NCBI RefSeq assembly: GCF_028550595.1
Contig: NZ_JAQQGN010000004.1
Coordinates: 1-64,000 of the forward strand
DNA: 64,000 nt
Source of the DNA: Luteimonas sp. BLCC-B24
GTDB taxonomy: Bacteria > Pseudomonadota > Gammaproteobacteria > Xanthomonadales > Xanthomonadaceae
Reading direction: 5' to 3'
A model generated the notes under the pieces. That model ran no database searches, was not told where the DNA came from, and saw only the letters and a list, made by a program, of their open reading frames with translations. Both the position numbers and the translations under genes were made by a program. Shown one piece after another: positions 22,985 to 32,375 of the stretch. The first letter of the stretch is position 1; every line of letters starts with the position of its first letter.

Positions 22985-25159
22985 ATGATGCAGGTCCTGT
23001 CGACGCTTCCACGGCCCATCCGCGTGTCACTGCGCCTCCTTCTCTGCGTGCTCCTCATGCCGATCTTCAGCACCTCCCTGTCCGCCGCGCCGAAGAGCGC
23101 GGCGTTTCCGCGGTTGCCGGACGATGTCGCCGCCTCGGAACGTCTGGAGATCCGCCGCCAGATCCGCGGCGAGATCCAGGCGATGTTCGCGCTGCCCGCG
23201 CGTGGCGAGGTGCTGGTGGCGGCCGGCGGCTACCTGTGGCGGTTCAGCGCGGACGGTCACCTCCTCGATACCCTCAACGCCCCCGGCGGGATGCACCGCA
23301 ACGGGATCGCGTTCGACGACGACGGCTTCGTGGACTGGGTGCACACCGGCGAGCGCACGCGCAAGGCCTACGCGCCGTCGATCGACGGTAATGCGCTCAG
23401 CCCCGCGCAGCTGCGGGCCACGCTGGCGACGGCGCGCGCGACGGCCTTCGGCAAGCAGGGCGAGCGCGCCTGGGCCTGGCTCTGGGACGGCGCGACGGCC
23501 CGGCGCATGGACATCAGCCGCCATCGCGACCTGGTGGACACGTACTGCGCACCGCGCTCGTCGACCACGAGGACCGTGGCCTGGTCCGACACCTGCCTGA
23601 CGGGCATGGATGCGCCGGCACCGCTGCTGGTCGAGATCCGCCCGGATGCATTGGAGGCGGACGCGGGCGGCGTGCCACAGGTCGAGGTGGCCGGCTTCGA
23701 TCGCCGCCGTTACCACCTCGAGGGCGGCGCGGCGGGCTACGTGGCCGAAACGGTGGTCGGGGGCGCGATCAAGGCCATCGCGCCGCACCTGCCCGGCGGA
23801 CTGCCGGAGCGGTACTGGTTCGGCGATGCACACGTGCGCCTGCGACTGGCGGGCGACACGCTGCAGTTCAAACTCTTCGTCAGCCGGCACGACGACGGGT
23901 ACGCGTTCGAGCACATGGCCGACTGGTGGGACCCGGGTGCGGTCATTCCCGGCGCCAGTCCATGGCTGCGGGTGCGCATGCGCGAATACATGGACGCGCC
24001 CGGCGAGGAGACGCTGTGGCACATGTATGGACCGGACATCGGCCTGTACGCGGTGCGGCCGCGCGGCGGCGGGCCGGCGAACGCGCAGGCCGAGCGCGCG
24101 GTTCCTGCCTGGCGGCCGGAGTTCGAGGGCCCCCTGACGCCAGGTGATGCGGTGACCGGCACGGTGACGCTCGAAGGCGGCGCGCGCGTGCATCGCTGGT
24201 GGCGCGCACGGCCGCCCACGGTGAGGATCGTCGCGCCGACGATGGCCCTGGACGCCGCCGATGCACCGCTGACCGCGCTTCCGCGGGCGATGCAGGTGGA
24301 ATGGGGGTCGCCCTGGAAAGCGGAGACGCATGCCGTGCTGGAGGTCGTGCTGGATCCGGCGCAGACGCGCGCCGCGTTCTCGCGCCTGCCGCGCGCGGAG
24401 CAGCCTGCCGTGCTGGCGCTGCAGGTGCCGGACCTGTTCGGCAACGCCGACGGGATGCGCGTTGCCCTGCGCCAGGGCAGCACCGCCGTGGTACTCGACC
24501 AGGCGCGGCTGCGCTATCTGCAGCGTCCGCCCTTTCGCCCGTGGCGCCCGCAGCCCGGTCAGCCGGCACCACCGTCCCGGATCACGCAGTTGCAGCAGAC
24601 GGCGGAGGCGGTGCCGGGCGGCGACGAGGACGTGCTGGCGCGTTTCCGGGCGCAGGCCGAGGCGCTGGCGCGCGACGAGGACATGCGCGCGCAGGCCGCG
24701 CCGTTTCTGGCCGCGGCGTATGCCGGCGCGATCAATCAACTCAACGCCGCCGGACGCGCGGACCACACGCTGCTGCTGGCGCAGCATTTCCTGGACCGTG
24801 TGCATCCACGTATCGCCGCGCACGACCGCGATCCCAGCACCGCGTACAACATCAGCGTGATCGTCAGCCAGACCTTGGCCGTGGCCGCGCATCGGCCGCA
24901 GGCGGCGACGCTGGCGGCCGACAGCGTGGCCCTGCTGGGGCCGGATTTCGATCCGGGCACCCATCCCAATGCGACGCTGCTCTACAACCTGGCCTGCTAC
25001 CACGCGTTGCGCGGAGACAGGACGCGAACCTTGCAGCACGTCGCCGCGGCGCTGCGCCGGGGCAAGCCGGCGGCGCAGTTCCGCAGCGATCCGGATTTCG
25101 CGGCATTTCGTGGCGATCCGGCGTTCGAGGCCGCGCTGCAGGGGCGTGTGATGCGCTGA
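22985..25159 (+). CDS. Large secreted protein of unknown function (724 aa)
   Basis: A hydrophobic signal (LRLLLCVLLMPIFSTSLSA) directs export. Residues about 60-130 look like beta-propeller or sensor strands (VLVAAGGYLWRFSADGHLLD). The middle is beta-rich with many Trp and Arg residues. The last 130 residues (PNATLLYNLACYHALRGDRT, then LQHVAAALRRG) form tetratricopeptide-like helices similar to the tail repeats found in bacterial TPR proteins. No catalytic motif is recognised. The ATG at 22985 (ATGATG) begins the signal peptide; the frame is open further upstream without protein character. Confidence 0.75.
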   Translation: MMQVLSTLPRPIRVSLRLLLCVLLMPIFSTSLSAAPKSAAFPRLPDDVAASERLEIRRQIRGEIQAMFALPARGEVLVAAGGYLWRFSADGHLLDTLNAPGGMHRNGIAFDDDGFVDWVHTGERTRKAYAPSIDGNALSPAQLRATLATARATAFGKQGERAWAWLWDGATARRMDISRHRDLVDTYCAPRSSTTRTVAWSDTCLTGMDAPAPLLVEIRPDALEADAGGVPQVEVAGFDRRRYHLEGGAAGYVAETVVGGAIKAIAPHLPGGLPERYWFGDAHVRLRLAGDTLQFKLFVSRHDDGYAFEHMADWWDPGAVIPGASPWLRVRMREYMDAPGEETLWHMYGPDIGLYAVRPRGGGPANAQAERAVPAWRPEFEGPLTPGDAVTGTVTLEGGARVHRWWRARPPTVRIVAPTMALDAADAPLTALPRAMQVEWGSPWKAETHAVLEVVLDPAQTRAAFSRLPRAEQPAVLALQVPDLFGNADGMRVALRQGSTAVVLDQARLRYLQRPPFRPWRPQPGQPAPPSRITQLQQTAEAVPGGDEDVLARFRAQAEALARDEDMRAQAAPFLAAAYAGAINQLNAAGRADHTLLLAQHFLDRVHPRIAAHDRDPSTAYNISVIVSQTLAVAAHRPQAATLAADSVALLGPDFDPGTHPNATLLYNLACYHALRGDRTRTLQHVAAALRRGKPAAQFRSDPDFAAFRGDPAFEAALQGRVMR

Positions 25160-25300
25160 ACGCGGCAAGCTGCATGCCCGGGTTGGGAGATCAGGGACCC
25201 CGCGCGGTTGCCGCGTGGCGCCGCGGCTCCTTCGTCCGTCGCCGTCCTGCCACACACGCCGCCTATGCTGGCGCGTTCGGATGCACGTGCAGGAGACCCG

Positions 25301-26707
25301 ATGGACACCGATACCCCGCTGATCGCCCGCCGCCGGCTGCTCAGGGCCGCTGGATTCGGACTGGGCGTTGCCGGCCTGGGCCTCACGCCGGTGGGGCGGC
25401 TGTTGGCCCGCGCCGGCAGTTCTACCCAGGTGCATGCCGGCTACGGGCCCCTGAAGCCGGTGCATGATCTCAACACCGGCCTGCCGCTGCTGCGCCTGCC
25501 GGAAGGCTTCCGTTACACCACGTTCGGCTGGGCTGGGGAGGCGCTGGCCGGCGACATCGCGTGCCCGGGCAAGCACGACGGTATGGGCGTGGTCCGCGCG
25601 GACGGCGCTGTGGTCACGCTGGTGCGCAATCACGAAATCGGCGGCGAGACGCGCGGCAGTTTCACGCCCGCGGGTGCCACCTGGGATCCGGATTGCGCGG
25701 GTGGCACCACCACGCTGCGTTTCGACACCGCAGCGGGCCGCCTGCTGGACGCGCGTCCGTCGTTGTCGGGCACGCTGGTCAACTGCGCCGGCGGCGTGAC
25801 GCCGTGGGGCACGTGGCTGTCGTGCGAGGAGATCGTGCTCACGCGTGGGCAGGTGCTCGACGTGGACGGCGCGACGCACACGATGCGGCAGTCGCACGGG
25901 TACGTGTTCGAGGTGCCGGCCGACGGGCTGTCCACCGCGGAACCGATCGTCGCGATGGGCCGCTTCAAGCACGAAGCCGCCACCGTCGATCCGTCCACCG
26001 GCATCGTGTATCTCACCGAGGACGGCCATCGCCGTGCCGGCTTCTACCGCATGCTGCCGAACGTGCCGGGCGAATTCCTGCGCGGCGGGCGCCTGCAGAT
26101 GCTGGCCGCCGAGGGTGCACCGGACTTGCGCCGGGGCCGCCGCCAGGGCGAACGCCTGAAGGTGCGCTGGGTGGAGATCGAGCATCCGGACCAGGGCGCC
26201 GACGACGCCAGCCCGACGCGCGACGAGGGCGTCGTGGCCCAGGGCGTGGCCGGGGGCGGTTCGGTGTTCACCCGTCTCGAGGGCTGCATCTACGGCGACG
26301 GCCGGGTGTTCTTCACCTCCACCAACGGCGGCGACGCAGGCTGCGGCCAGGTCTGGGCCTACGCGCCCGGCAGCGAGACGCTCGAACTGGTGTTCGAATC
26401 GCCGGATCCGCAGGTACTCGACTATCCCGACAACGTGGTGCTGAGTCTGCGCGGCGGCCTGGTGATCTGCGAGGACTCGTCGCAACCGGTGCAGAGGCTC
26501 TACGGCATGACCGCCGCCGGCGGCCTGTTCGAGTTCTGCCGCAGCGACGTGGTCCTCGACGGGCAGGGTGGGTTCAGCGGCGATTTCCGCGGCGCCGAAT
26601 GGGCCGGGGCCTGCTTCTCGCCGGACGGCCGCTGGCTGTTCGCGAACGTCTACACGCCCGGCTTCACGGTTGCGATCACCGGTCCCTGGCGCGACGGCTT
26701 GATCTGA
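25301..26707 (+). CDS. Tat-exported PhoX-like (DUF839) protein (468 aa)
   Basis: The twin-arginine signal ARRRLLRAAGFGLGVAG directs folded export. The mature part follows the PhoX alkaline phosphatase-like family: GDGRVFFTSTNGG, KHEAATVDPSTGIVYLTED, EDSSQPVQRLYG and GACFSPDGRWLFANVYTPG. PhoX enzymes are Ca/Fe-dependent phosphatases with a propeller fold. Members of this shorter group are often annotated only as DUF839, and phosphatase activity is not assured. AGGAG lies about five bases before the ATG at 25301. Confidence 0.85.
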   Translation: MDTDTPLIARRRLLRAAGFGLGVAGLGLTPVGRLLARAGSSTQVHAGYGPLKPVHDLNTGLPLLRLPEGFRYTTFGWAGEALAGDIACPGKHDGMGVVRADGAVVTLVRNHEIGGETRGSFTPAGATWDPDCAGGTTTLRFDTAAGRLLDARPSLSGTLVNCAGGVTPWGTWLSCEEIVLTRGQVLDVDGATHTMRQSHGYVFEVPADGLSTAEPIVAMGRFKHEAATVDPSTGIVYLTEDGHRRAGFYRMLPNVPGEFLRGGRLQMLAAEGAPDLRRGRRQGERLKVRWVEIEHPDQGADDASPTRDEGVVAQGVAGGGSVFTRLEGCIYGDGRVFFTSTNGGDAGCGQVWAYAPGSETLELVFESPDPQVLDYPDNVVLSLRGGLVICEDSSQPVQRLYGMTAAGGLFEFCRSDVVLDGQGGFSGDFRGAEWAGACFSPDGRWLFANVYTPGFTVAITGPWRDGLI

Positions 26708-26984
26708 GCGGCACCGACGCCGATCCGCCGGGGCCGGCGCGGCAGACACCGTCCTGATCGCCGCGTTCGGACGCCATGCCGTCCGCGGCCCGTCGACGCA
26801 CGGGCGCGGGCGCACAGGACCGGGCATGGCTGCCGCAGCAGGTGACCCATGCGGTCAGCGCACCGGGATCGTCAGCGGGCATCGGCGCGACGGCCGGTGC
26901 CGCGTGCCGCAGCGCCGACGCGCGTGCAGCAATCCGCCTGCAGTTTGGGTAGCCTTTCACGCCCGGAATGGAGAGCACGCGGGC

Positions 26985-27263
26985 ATGAGACCTACCGTCG
27001 TCGACCTGGTGACGCCACATCTGCTGCGTATCGTCGACCTCGCCAACGAGGCCCAGAAGGGCGTCAACGTGCACTGGCACCTGAGCGACGCCGTCAACCG
27101 CTCGATGGCTGGAATGGCCGACCAGTACAACGCGTCCACCCTGGTCGCCGCCTATGTCGAAGGCCTGGAAAGCCTGGTCGCCCAGGCGCCGCCCGCCCGC
27201 GAGGACTACCTCCGCGTGCTGAAGACCGCGGTCGACGCCGCGCGGCGCCTTCGCCGCGATTGA
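26985..27263 (+). CDS. Small unknown protein (92 aa)
   Basis: A short, helical, cytoplasmic-looking protein with the segment NVHWHLSDAVNRSMAGMADQ. No family is recognised and no signal is present. GGAG lies about twelve bases before the ATG, a little far. Codon usage (GC at third positions) supports a real gene. It stands alone between the PhoX-like and TPR lipoprotein genes. Confidence 0.55.
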   Translation: MRPTVVDLVTPHLLRIVDLANEAQKGVNVHWHLSDAVNRSMAGMADQYNASTLVAAYVEGLESLVAQAPPAREDYLRVLKTAVDAARRLRRD

Positions 27264-27425
27264 GGGGCGAAACGCGCCCGCCGCAAAGTTGGTGTCGAAA
27301 CACACTGTGAGAAAGCATGAAGACCCGTTCGCCTTCGCCGTCCGAAACGAGAGTCCCTGACGGTGCCGCGCAAGGGCCGCCTTCGCATCCGGGACTGGTA
27401 CGCTGGCTCGAAACGGAGATCCGCT

Positions 27426-28598
27426 ATGCGCGTGTTGGTCGTGGCAGGTGTCGGGCTGATGCTGCTGTTGGGGGCCTGTTCCACCGCGCCGCCGCGTGGA
27501 CAGATGCTGTCGGACATCCCGGTCCGCGCCCCGCCGCTTCGCCCGGACCTGTTCGGTGCTCCGCTCCAAGTCCCCCGCGTCGAGGCGCTGCACACGCTGA
27601 CGGCTGCGCAGCAGGCCGAGTTCCTCGCGTATTTTTCGGATCCGATGCGCGCCGGGCAAAAGCCCCATGAGCGCATCTACGGGTATCTGGAACATCGGCT
27701 GGCCGATTTCACCTACCACGCAAAGACGCTCGCTGCCGCCGATGCGCTGGAACAGAGCCAGGGCAATTGCCTGTCGCTGGCACTGGTGACGACCGCGCTG
27801 GCCGAGCTCGGCGGCGTGAGTTACGGGTTCCAGCGGATCAGGAACCGCCCGGTCTACGAAAGCCGGCAGGACTTCGTCATGGTGGCCGATCACCTCCGCA
27901 CGCGCCTGTACGACCCCACGTTCGTCCCCGACCCCGCGCGCGGCGTTCTGACCCGGCCCTATATCGAGGTCGACTATTTCCCGGAGCGCGGGCAGCGCTA
28001 CGGTGGGCAGGTGGCACGCGACGAAGTGACGGCCATGTATTACATCAATCTGGCCGGTGAGGCCCTGATCGACGGTGCGCTGTCACGCGGCTACTGGCTG
28101 CTCGATGCTGCGCTGGCCCACGCGCCCGACAATCCGGCTGCGCTCAATTCGATGGCGGTGCTGCACAGGCGAGCGGGGGATGCGCGCGCTGCCGAAGCGC
28201 TCTATGAGTATGTTCTGGCCGTCCACGGGGACAGCCTTCTTCCGCTGGGCAATCTGCAGAATCTGCTGCGCGAGCAGGGACGTCTCGAAGAGGTCGCGTT
28301 GCTCGATGCCAGGATCCGGCAACTGCCGGATCGTGATCCCTACCGGCTGGTCGAGTTCGGCGTGCAGGCCTATGCGCACGGCCGTCTGCAGGAGGCGCTG
28401 GATTACTACGGGCAGGCCCTCGATGCGGCGCCGTACATGCACGAGATCTACTGGCGGCAGGCCACCGTCTATCACGCCATGGGCCAGCAGCGTCGCGCCG
28501 ATGCGCTGCTTCAGCAGGCGCACGACATGGCGCCGCGGGTCAGCGACCGGAACCGGTATCAAGCCAAGCGTCACGCGCTTTCCGGACGCGTGAACTGA
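27426..28598 (+). CDS. TPR lipoprotein with transglutaminase-like segment (390 aa)
   Basis: The lipobox LGAC at about residue 18 marks an outer-envelope lipoprotein. QGNCLSLALVTTALAELGGV (near 118-137) resembles the G-x-C helix of transglutaminase/cysteine-peptidase-like domains. The C-terminal half holds at least three TPR units (ALAHAPDNPAALNSMAVLHR, ALDYYGQALDAAPYMHEIYW). Such proteins usually act as scaffolds; catalytic activity is unproven because partner His/Asp residues are not evident. GGAG lies eight bases before the ATG at 27426. Confidence 0.8.
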   Translation: MRVLVVAGVGLMLLLGACSTAPPRGQMLSDIPVRAPPLRPDLFGAPLQVPRVEALHTLTAAQQAEFLAYFSDPMRAGQKPHERIYGYLEHRLADFTYHAKTLAAADALEQSQGNCLSLALVTTALAELGGVSYGFQRIRNRPVYESRQDFVMVADHLRTRLYDPTFVPDPARGVLTRPYIEVDYFPERGQRYGGQVARDEVTAMYYINLAGEALIDGALSRGYWLLDAALAHAPDNPAALNSMAVLHRRAGDARAAEALYEYVLAVHGDSLLPLGNLQNLLREQGRLEEVALLDARIRQLPDRDPYRLVEFGVQAYAHGRLQEALDYYGQALDAAPYMHEIYWRQATVYHAMGQQRRADALLQQAHDMAPRVSDRNRYQAKRHALSGRVN

Positions 28599-28844
28599 CG
28601 GCACCTCGTTTTTTCCGGCGGGGGCACTTCGGAGACGCGGCGTTTCTGACGTTGCAGCGCGCATGGCGGTGCTTCGGTGCATCCGGCGCTGCGGCTATGG
28701 GTCGACGTGCGAGAACGCCCGCAGCATCTCGTCCCGACCGTCCACCGTTTCACCTCGAGGACCGCGAGGCGCCCGGCCGGTTGACGCGTCCGGCACCGGA
28801 CCGGTGGCCGCCGCGCATGCATCGCGCTCGAAACGGGCGGTCGG

Positions 28845-29567
28845 CTATTCCGTCATGGGGACGGCACTTCCCATCTCGGCCAGATAGAGCGCTTCGAATT
28901 GCTGTGCACTGACCGTCTTCGCATCGACCCGAAGCACGAGTCGTCCGGCGCGCATGACGCCGATGCGGTCGGCGATCTGGCGTGCACGGAAGAGATCGTG
29001 GGTCGCCATCAGCACCGCCGCGCCGGCGTCCCGGCGTCGGGCGACGAGGTCGTGGAACTCTGCCGACGCCTGCGGATCCAGGCCCGAGGTCGGCTCGTCG
29101 AGCAGCAGGACCGTCGCGCCCTTGGCGATGGCCAGCGCAACCCCGACCTTCTGCCGCATCCCCTTGGAGTAGGTGCCGACGCGGCGGTCCACGGCCTCCG
29201 CCTGCAGTCCCGCCTCGTCCAGACAGGCTCTGAGATGCGCGCGCGAGGAGCCGTCGATGCCGGCCAGCGTGGCGAAGTAGCCCAGGTTCTCGAGCCCGGT
29301 GAGGTCGTCGTACAGCGCGACCTGTTCCGGGATGTACAGCGTACGTCGGCGCGCCGCGATCGGGTCGCTGGCGACATCGATGCCGTCGATCACGGCGCGG
29401 CCCGAGGTCGGTCTCATGAAGCCGAGGAACAGCTTGATCGTCGTGCTCTTGCCGGCGCCATTGGCGCCGAGCAGGCAGAACACCTCGCCCGCGGGGATGT
29501 CCAGATCCAGCGCATCGAGCGCGACGTGGTCACCGAATCGTTTGGTCAGGGCTTCGGACTTCAGCAT
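28845..29567 (-). CDS. ABC transporter ATP-binding protein (240 aa)
   Basis: Walker A GANGAGKST (34-42), signature YSKGMRQKVGVALA and Walker B VLLLDEPTSGLDP are all present. ABC-2 type exporters of the NodI/CcmA-like kind share this short form. It is the last gene of an operon that begins with a TonB receptor and two permeases, seven bases after the second permease, and should energise them. Confidence 0.95.
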   Translation of the reverse strand: MLKSEALTKRFGDHVALDALDLDIPAGEVFCLLGANGAGKSTTIKLFLGFMRPTSGRAVIDGIDVASDPIAARRRTLYIPEQVALYDDLTGLENLGYFATLAGIDGSSRAHLRACLDEAGLQAEAVDRRVGTYSKGMRQKVGVALAIAKGATVLLLDEPTSGLDPQASAEFHDLVARRRDAGAAVLMATHDLFRARQIADRIGVMRAGRLVLRVDAKTVSAQQFEALYLAEMGSAVPMTE

Positions 29568-29574
29568 GGCACTC

Positions 29575-30951
29575 TCAGGTGTCGAGCGGGTGGCGGCGTC
29601 GGAGTCGCCAGAGGGCGATACCGGCGAGGACGAGCGTGGCCGCGATCAGGACCAGCCCGTCCTGCAGCAGGGGGGGACGCCGGTCCGGCTCGTGGAATTC
29701 GAACTGCGGCACATGCGCGTAGTCCTCGAGGGACAGCGGGGCGTCTGCGGCAAGCCGCGCGGCGAGCCATGCCCGCGTCTCGCCGCGGAAGGCCAGTACC
29801 TGCGCCTGGAACGCGAGCGCCCGGTCCGCGTCCGAGCCGGCGATGCGGTCCAGGGCGTCCTGCGCCGCCACGGACGGCAGCACCAGGCGGATTGCATCGA
29901 CGAGCGCGCGCCGATCGGCCAGTGCCGCCGTGTAGGGCGCCCGGATCGGTGCCTTGCGGGCCTCGAGGCGGAGCGCGTCGTCCACGAACACCCGCAATCG
30001 CTGTGGCAGCCGGGGTGCGGGATCGGGCTCCACCAGCGGTGGCCGAGCGCGCACGTCTGCGCGGTGCTCCAGGTAGACCGCACGCAAGGCGTTACCCTGG
30101 GCGATCGCGGACGGCGCCGGCCGGGCGAGGTCCACGGCCGTCAGTGCGAGCGCCGGCCCCAGCGCGACCACGGCGAACCAGACCACGCCGCAGACCACGG
30201 CTGCGGTGGCGCTGTGGCGGATCGTCACGTTCACCAGCAGCGCCACGGCCAGCCAGAACAGGCCGTAGGCGAGAACCGTCGACAGGGTCATCGTCAGCTC
30301 CGCGAGATGGACGCCGGAGAACCAGGCCAGCGCGAGGCCGCACAGGAGCGCCATGGGGACGAGAACCAGCGCACCGCGTACCAGCATCCGGGCGAGCAGG
30401 AGCTGCGTCGGTGACACCGGCTGCGCCAGCGCCAGGGCCGCGACGCCGCGCTCGCGTTCTCCGATCCAGACGTCGTAGGTCGCGGCCAGCAGCATCAGCG
30501 GCATCAGAACGATGATGACGAAGGCGAGGTCGAAACGTCCGACTGCCTTGATGGCCGGGTTGTCGACGTGGACGCGGAACGCGTCGAAGATCGTGTCGTC
30601 GCTCAACGGCAGCATCCGGCCCGCATACGGATAGGACTCGGCCTGTCCGATCGACAGCGCGCCGAGCGCACCGGGCGGCAGGACGGGGCGAAACGGCACG
30701 CCCTGCGGCTGCGCGGCGAACGGCTGCACCCCGGGCGTGGCGTTTGCGAACTGCTCGCGCCGGTTGTCCATGATCTCGTCGATCTCGGCGGCGACCAGGG
30801 CCACCGTCTCCGCCCGGTCCGCGCGCCAGCGCTCGCCGGTCCAGGCGCCGTAGAACGCCGTCACCGCGAAGGCGATCAGCAGCCAGGGCAGGGCGCGGTC
30901 GCGCGCGGCGAGGCGAAGCTCCTGGCCAAGCAGGGACAGGGGACGGATCAT
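29575..30951 (-). CDS. ABC-2 type permease, DUF3526-like (458 aa)
   Basis: One N-terminal membrane helix (LPWLLIAFAVTAFYGAW), a periplasmic loop of about 110 residues, a block of four or five helices (150-300), another large loop and a final helix give the layout of DUF3526-type permeases. IGERERGVAALALAQPVSPTQ is the cytoplasmic coupling stretch typical of ABC-2 exporters. Its ATG overlaps the stop of the preceding permease by four bases (ATGA). It presumably forms a heterodimer with that protein. Confidence 0.85.
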   Translation of the reverse strand: MIRPLSLLGQELRLAARDRALPWLLIAFAVTAFYGAWTGERWRADRAETVALVAAEIDEIMDNRREQFANATPGVQPFAAQPQGVPFRPVLPPGALGALSIGQAESYPYAGRMLPLSDDTIFDAFRVHVDNPAIKAVGRFDLAFVIIVLMPLMLLAATYDVWIGERERGVAALALAQPVSPTQLLLARMLVRGALVLVPMALLCGLALAWFSGVHLAELTMTLSTVLAYGLFWLAVALLVNVTIRHSATAAVVCGVVWFAVVALGPALALTAVDLARPAPSAIAQGNALRAVYLEHRADVRARPPLVEPDPAPRLPQRLRVFVDDALRLEARKAPIRAPYTAALADRRALVDAIRLVLPSVAAQDALDRIAGSDADRALAFQAQVLAFRGETRAWLAARLAADAPLSLEDYAHVPQFEFHEPDRRPPLLQDGLVLIAATLVLAGIALWRLRRRHPLDT

Positions 30952-32375
30952 CGTGGCCGCCCGAGACGGACACCGGCCACGCCGGCCAGGGCAAGCGCCA
31001 CCGCGGCCCACGCCAGGAGAATGGCGGCGTTGGGCGCCTGCCGCGTCCAGATGTCCGCGAACGCGGGCGGCCGCGGCGCGAACACGAGGCCCGCGGTCAG
31101 GGCGCCGACATCGGTGAGATACGGCCCGTCGCCTTCGGGTGGATGGCGCGCCACGTCCGCATTGAGCGTCTGGATGAGATCGTAGCGGTAGGTCTCCGCC
31201 TGGCGGAGAAACACGAGATGCGCGTCGGTGTCGGTGCCTGCAAATGCCATCGACAAGGGGGCCACGGCCCGTTCGGGCGCGAGCAGCGCGAAGGCCCGCT
31301 GGACGCGCGCCTGTCCCGCATAGCGTTCGTACAGGCGGGCGTAGTGGCGGTTGTAGGCCTCGGTGGAGGTGCGCTCACCGAACTCGAGCGCGATGCCTGC
31401 GAAGTTCACCGGCAAATCCTCGACGCGGTCCACGCCGTAGCGGCGCAGCGTCGCTTCACGCAACGCGTCGAGCCGCTGGTCCGCCGGGTCGTGGCCGCTG
31501 ACGCCGTTGCGCGTCTCTTCGGTCACGGCTTTCTCGAACGCGGGGGCGCTGGGGGTGGGATAGCGCTGTTCCGCCAGCGCGGGTGCGAGGCGAGGGGCGA
31601 TCAAGGTGATGAACGCCCACGCGCACAACAGCGCGACCAGCGCACCTCCCGGCGTGCGGAAGTGCGCCGAGGCAGCAAGCGTCAGGCCGACGAACACCAT
31701 GAGGTAGGCGAAGAACGCGGCGCCGATGACCAGGGCGCCGGCGTAGTCGTGCGCGGCGCCGCCCCGCAGCGCGAGCAGCGCGAAGCCGGCCGTGGTGAAG
31801 ACGGCCACCAGCCCGAATGCGAAGCTGCCGAGGGCGAGCAACTGCCCGCCCATCAGCGTGCGCGACGGCGTGCCGGCCGCGAGTTCCTGCATCAGCAATT
31901 CCTGCCGGCGCTCACCGGCAAAGGTCGGGAATCCCGCGAGGATGATCACCAGCGGCGCCAGGACCTTGAGCGCCCACGCCGCGCTGAAGCCTCCGAAACG
32001 CGAGGCGGCCGCGGCGCTCTCGGTCGGCCGGTCCCGCGCAGGATTCTGCGAATGGCCCTCGAGACGGACCGACACACCCAGCTGATCCGTCAAGCCGGGA
32101 TCGAGCGCCGCGAGCGGCGAGACCGGTGCGTAGACGTCCCGTCCGAAATGCGCCGCGCCGTGCGGATTGGTCGGCCCCTGGCTGTTCCAGATGCGCGCGG
32201 CCTCGATGGCGGCCGCGGTGCGGTCGGCGTCCAGCTGGGAGAAGCGCACGTGCGCGGTCGCCAGGCTGGTCAGCATGACCAGGACGACCAGCGCACTCAC
32301 CCAGATCAGTCGGCGGTCGCGCCAGTGGCGTCGGATCTGTGTGGCGGCGACGGCGCGCAGCGGCCGGCCGGCCAT
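30948..32375 (-). CDS. ABC-2 type permease, DUF3526-like (475 aa)
   Basis: Same topology as the next gene: N-terminal helix (LIWVSALVVLVMLTSLATA), long external loop, a cluster of helices (about 135-270), a second external loop with Tyr/Arg-rich helices, and a last helix. AGERRQELLMQELAAGTPSR matches the ABC-2 coupling stretch. Its start shares one base with the stop of the TonB receptor gene (TGATG), tying the transporter to the receptor. Confidence 0.85.
   Translation of the reverse strand: MAGRPLRAVAATQIRRHWRDRRLIWVSALVVLVMLTSLATAHVRFSQLDADRTAAAIEAARIWNSQGPTNPHGAAHFGRDVYAPVSPLAALDPGLTDQLGVSVRLEGHSQNPARDRPTESAAAASRFGGFSAAWALKVLAPLVIILAGFPTFAGERRQELLMQELAAGTPSRTLMGGQLLALGSFAFGLVAVFTTAGFALLALRGGAAHDYAGALVIGAAFFAYLMVFVGLTLAASAHFRTPGGALVALLCAWAFITLIAPRLAPALAEQRYPTPSAPAFEKAVTEETRNGVSGHDPADQRLDALREATLRRYGVDRVEDLPVNFAGIALEFGERTSTEAYNRHYARLYERYAGQARVQRAFALLAPERAVAPLSMAFAGTDTDAHLVFLRQAETYRYDLIQTLNADVARHPPEGDGPYLTDVGALTAGLVFAPRPPAFADIWTRQAPNAAILLAWAAVALALAGVAGVRLGRPR

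Noticed and set aside
23027..26827. A 1266-codon open frame on the minus strand
   Set aside because: It runs antisense to two well-supported genes (secreted unknown and PhoX-like) and its translation is Arg/His/Gly-rich low-complexity text, typical of the shadow of GC-rich codons.
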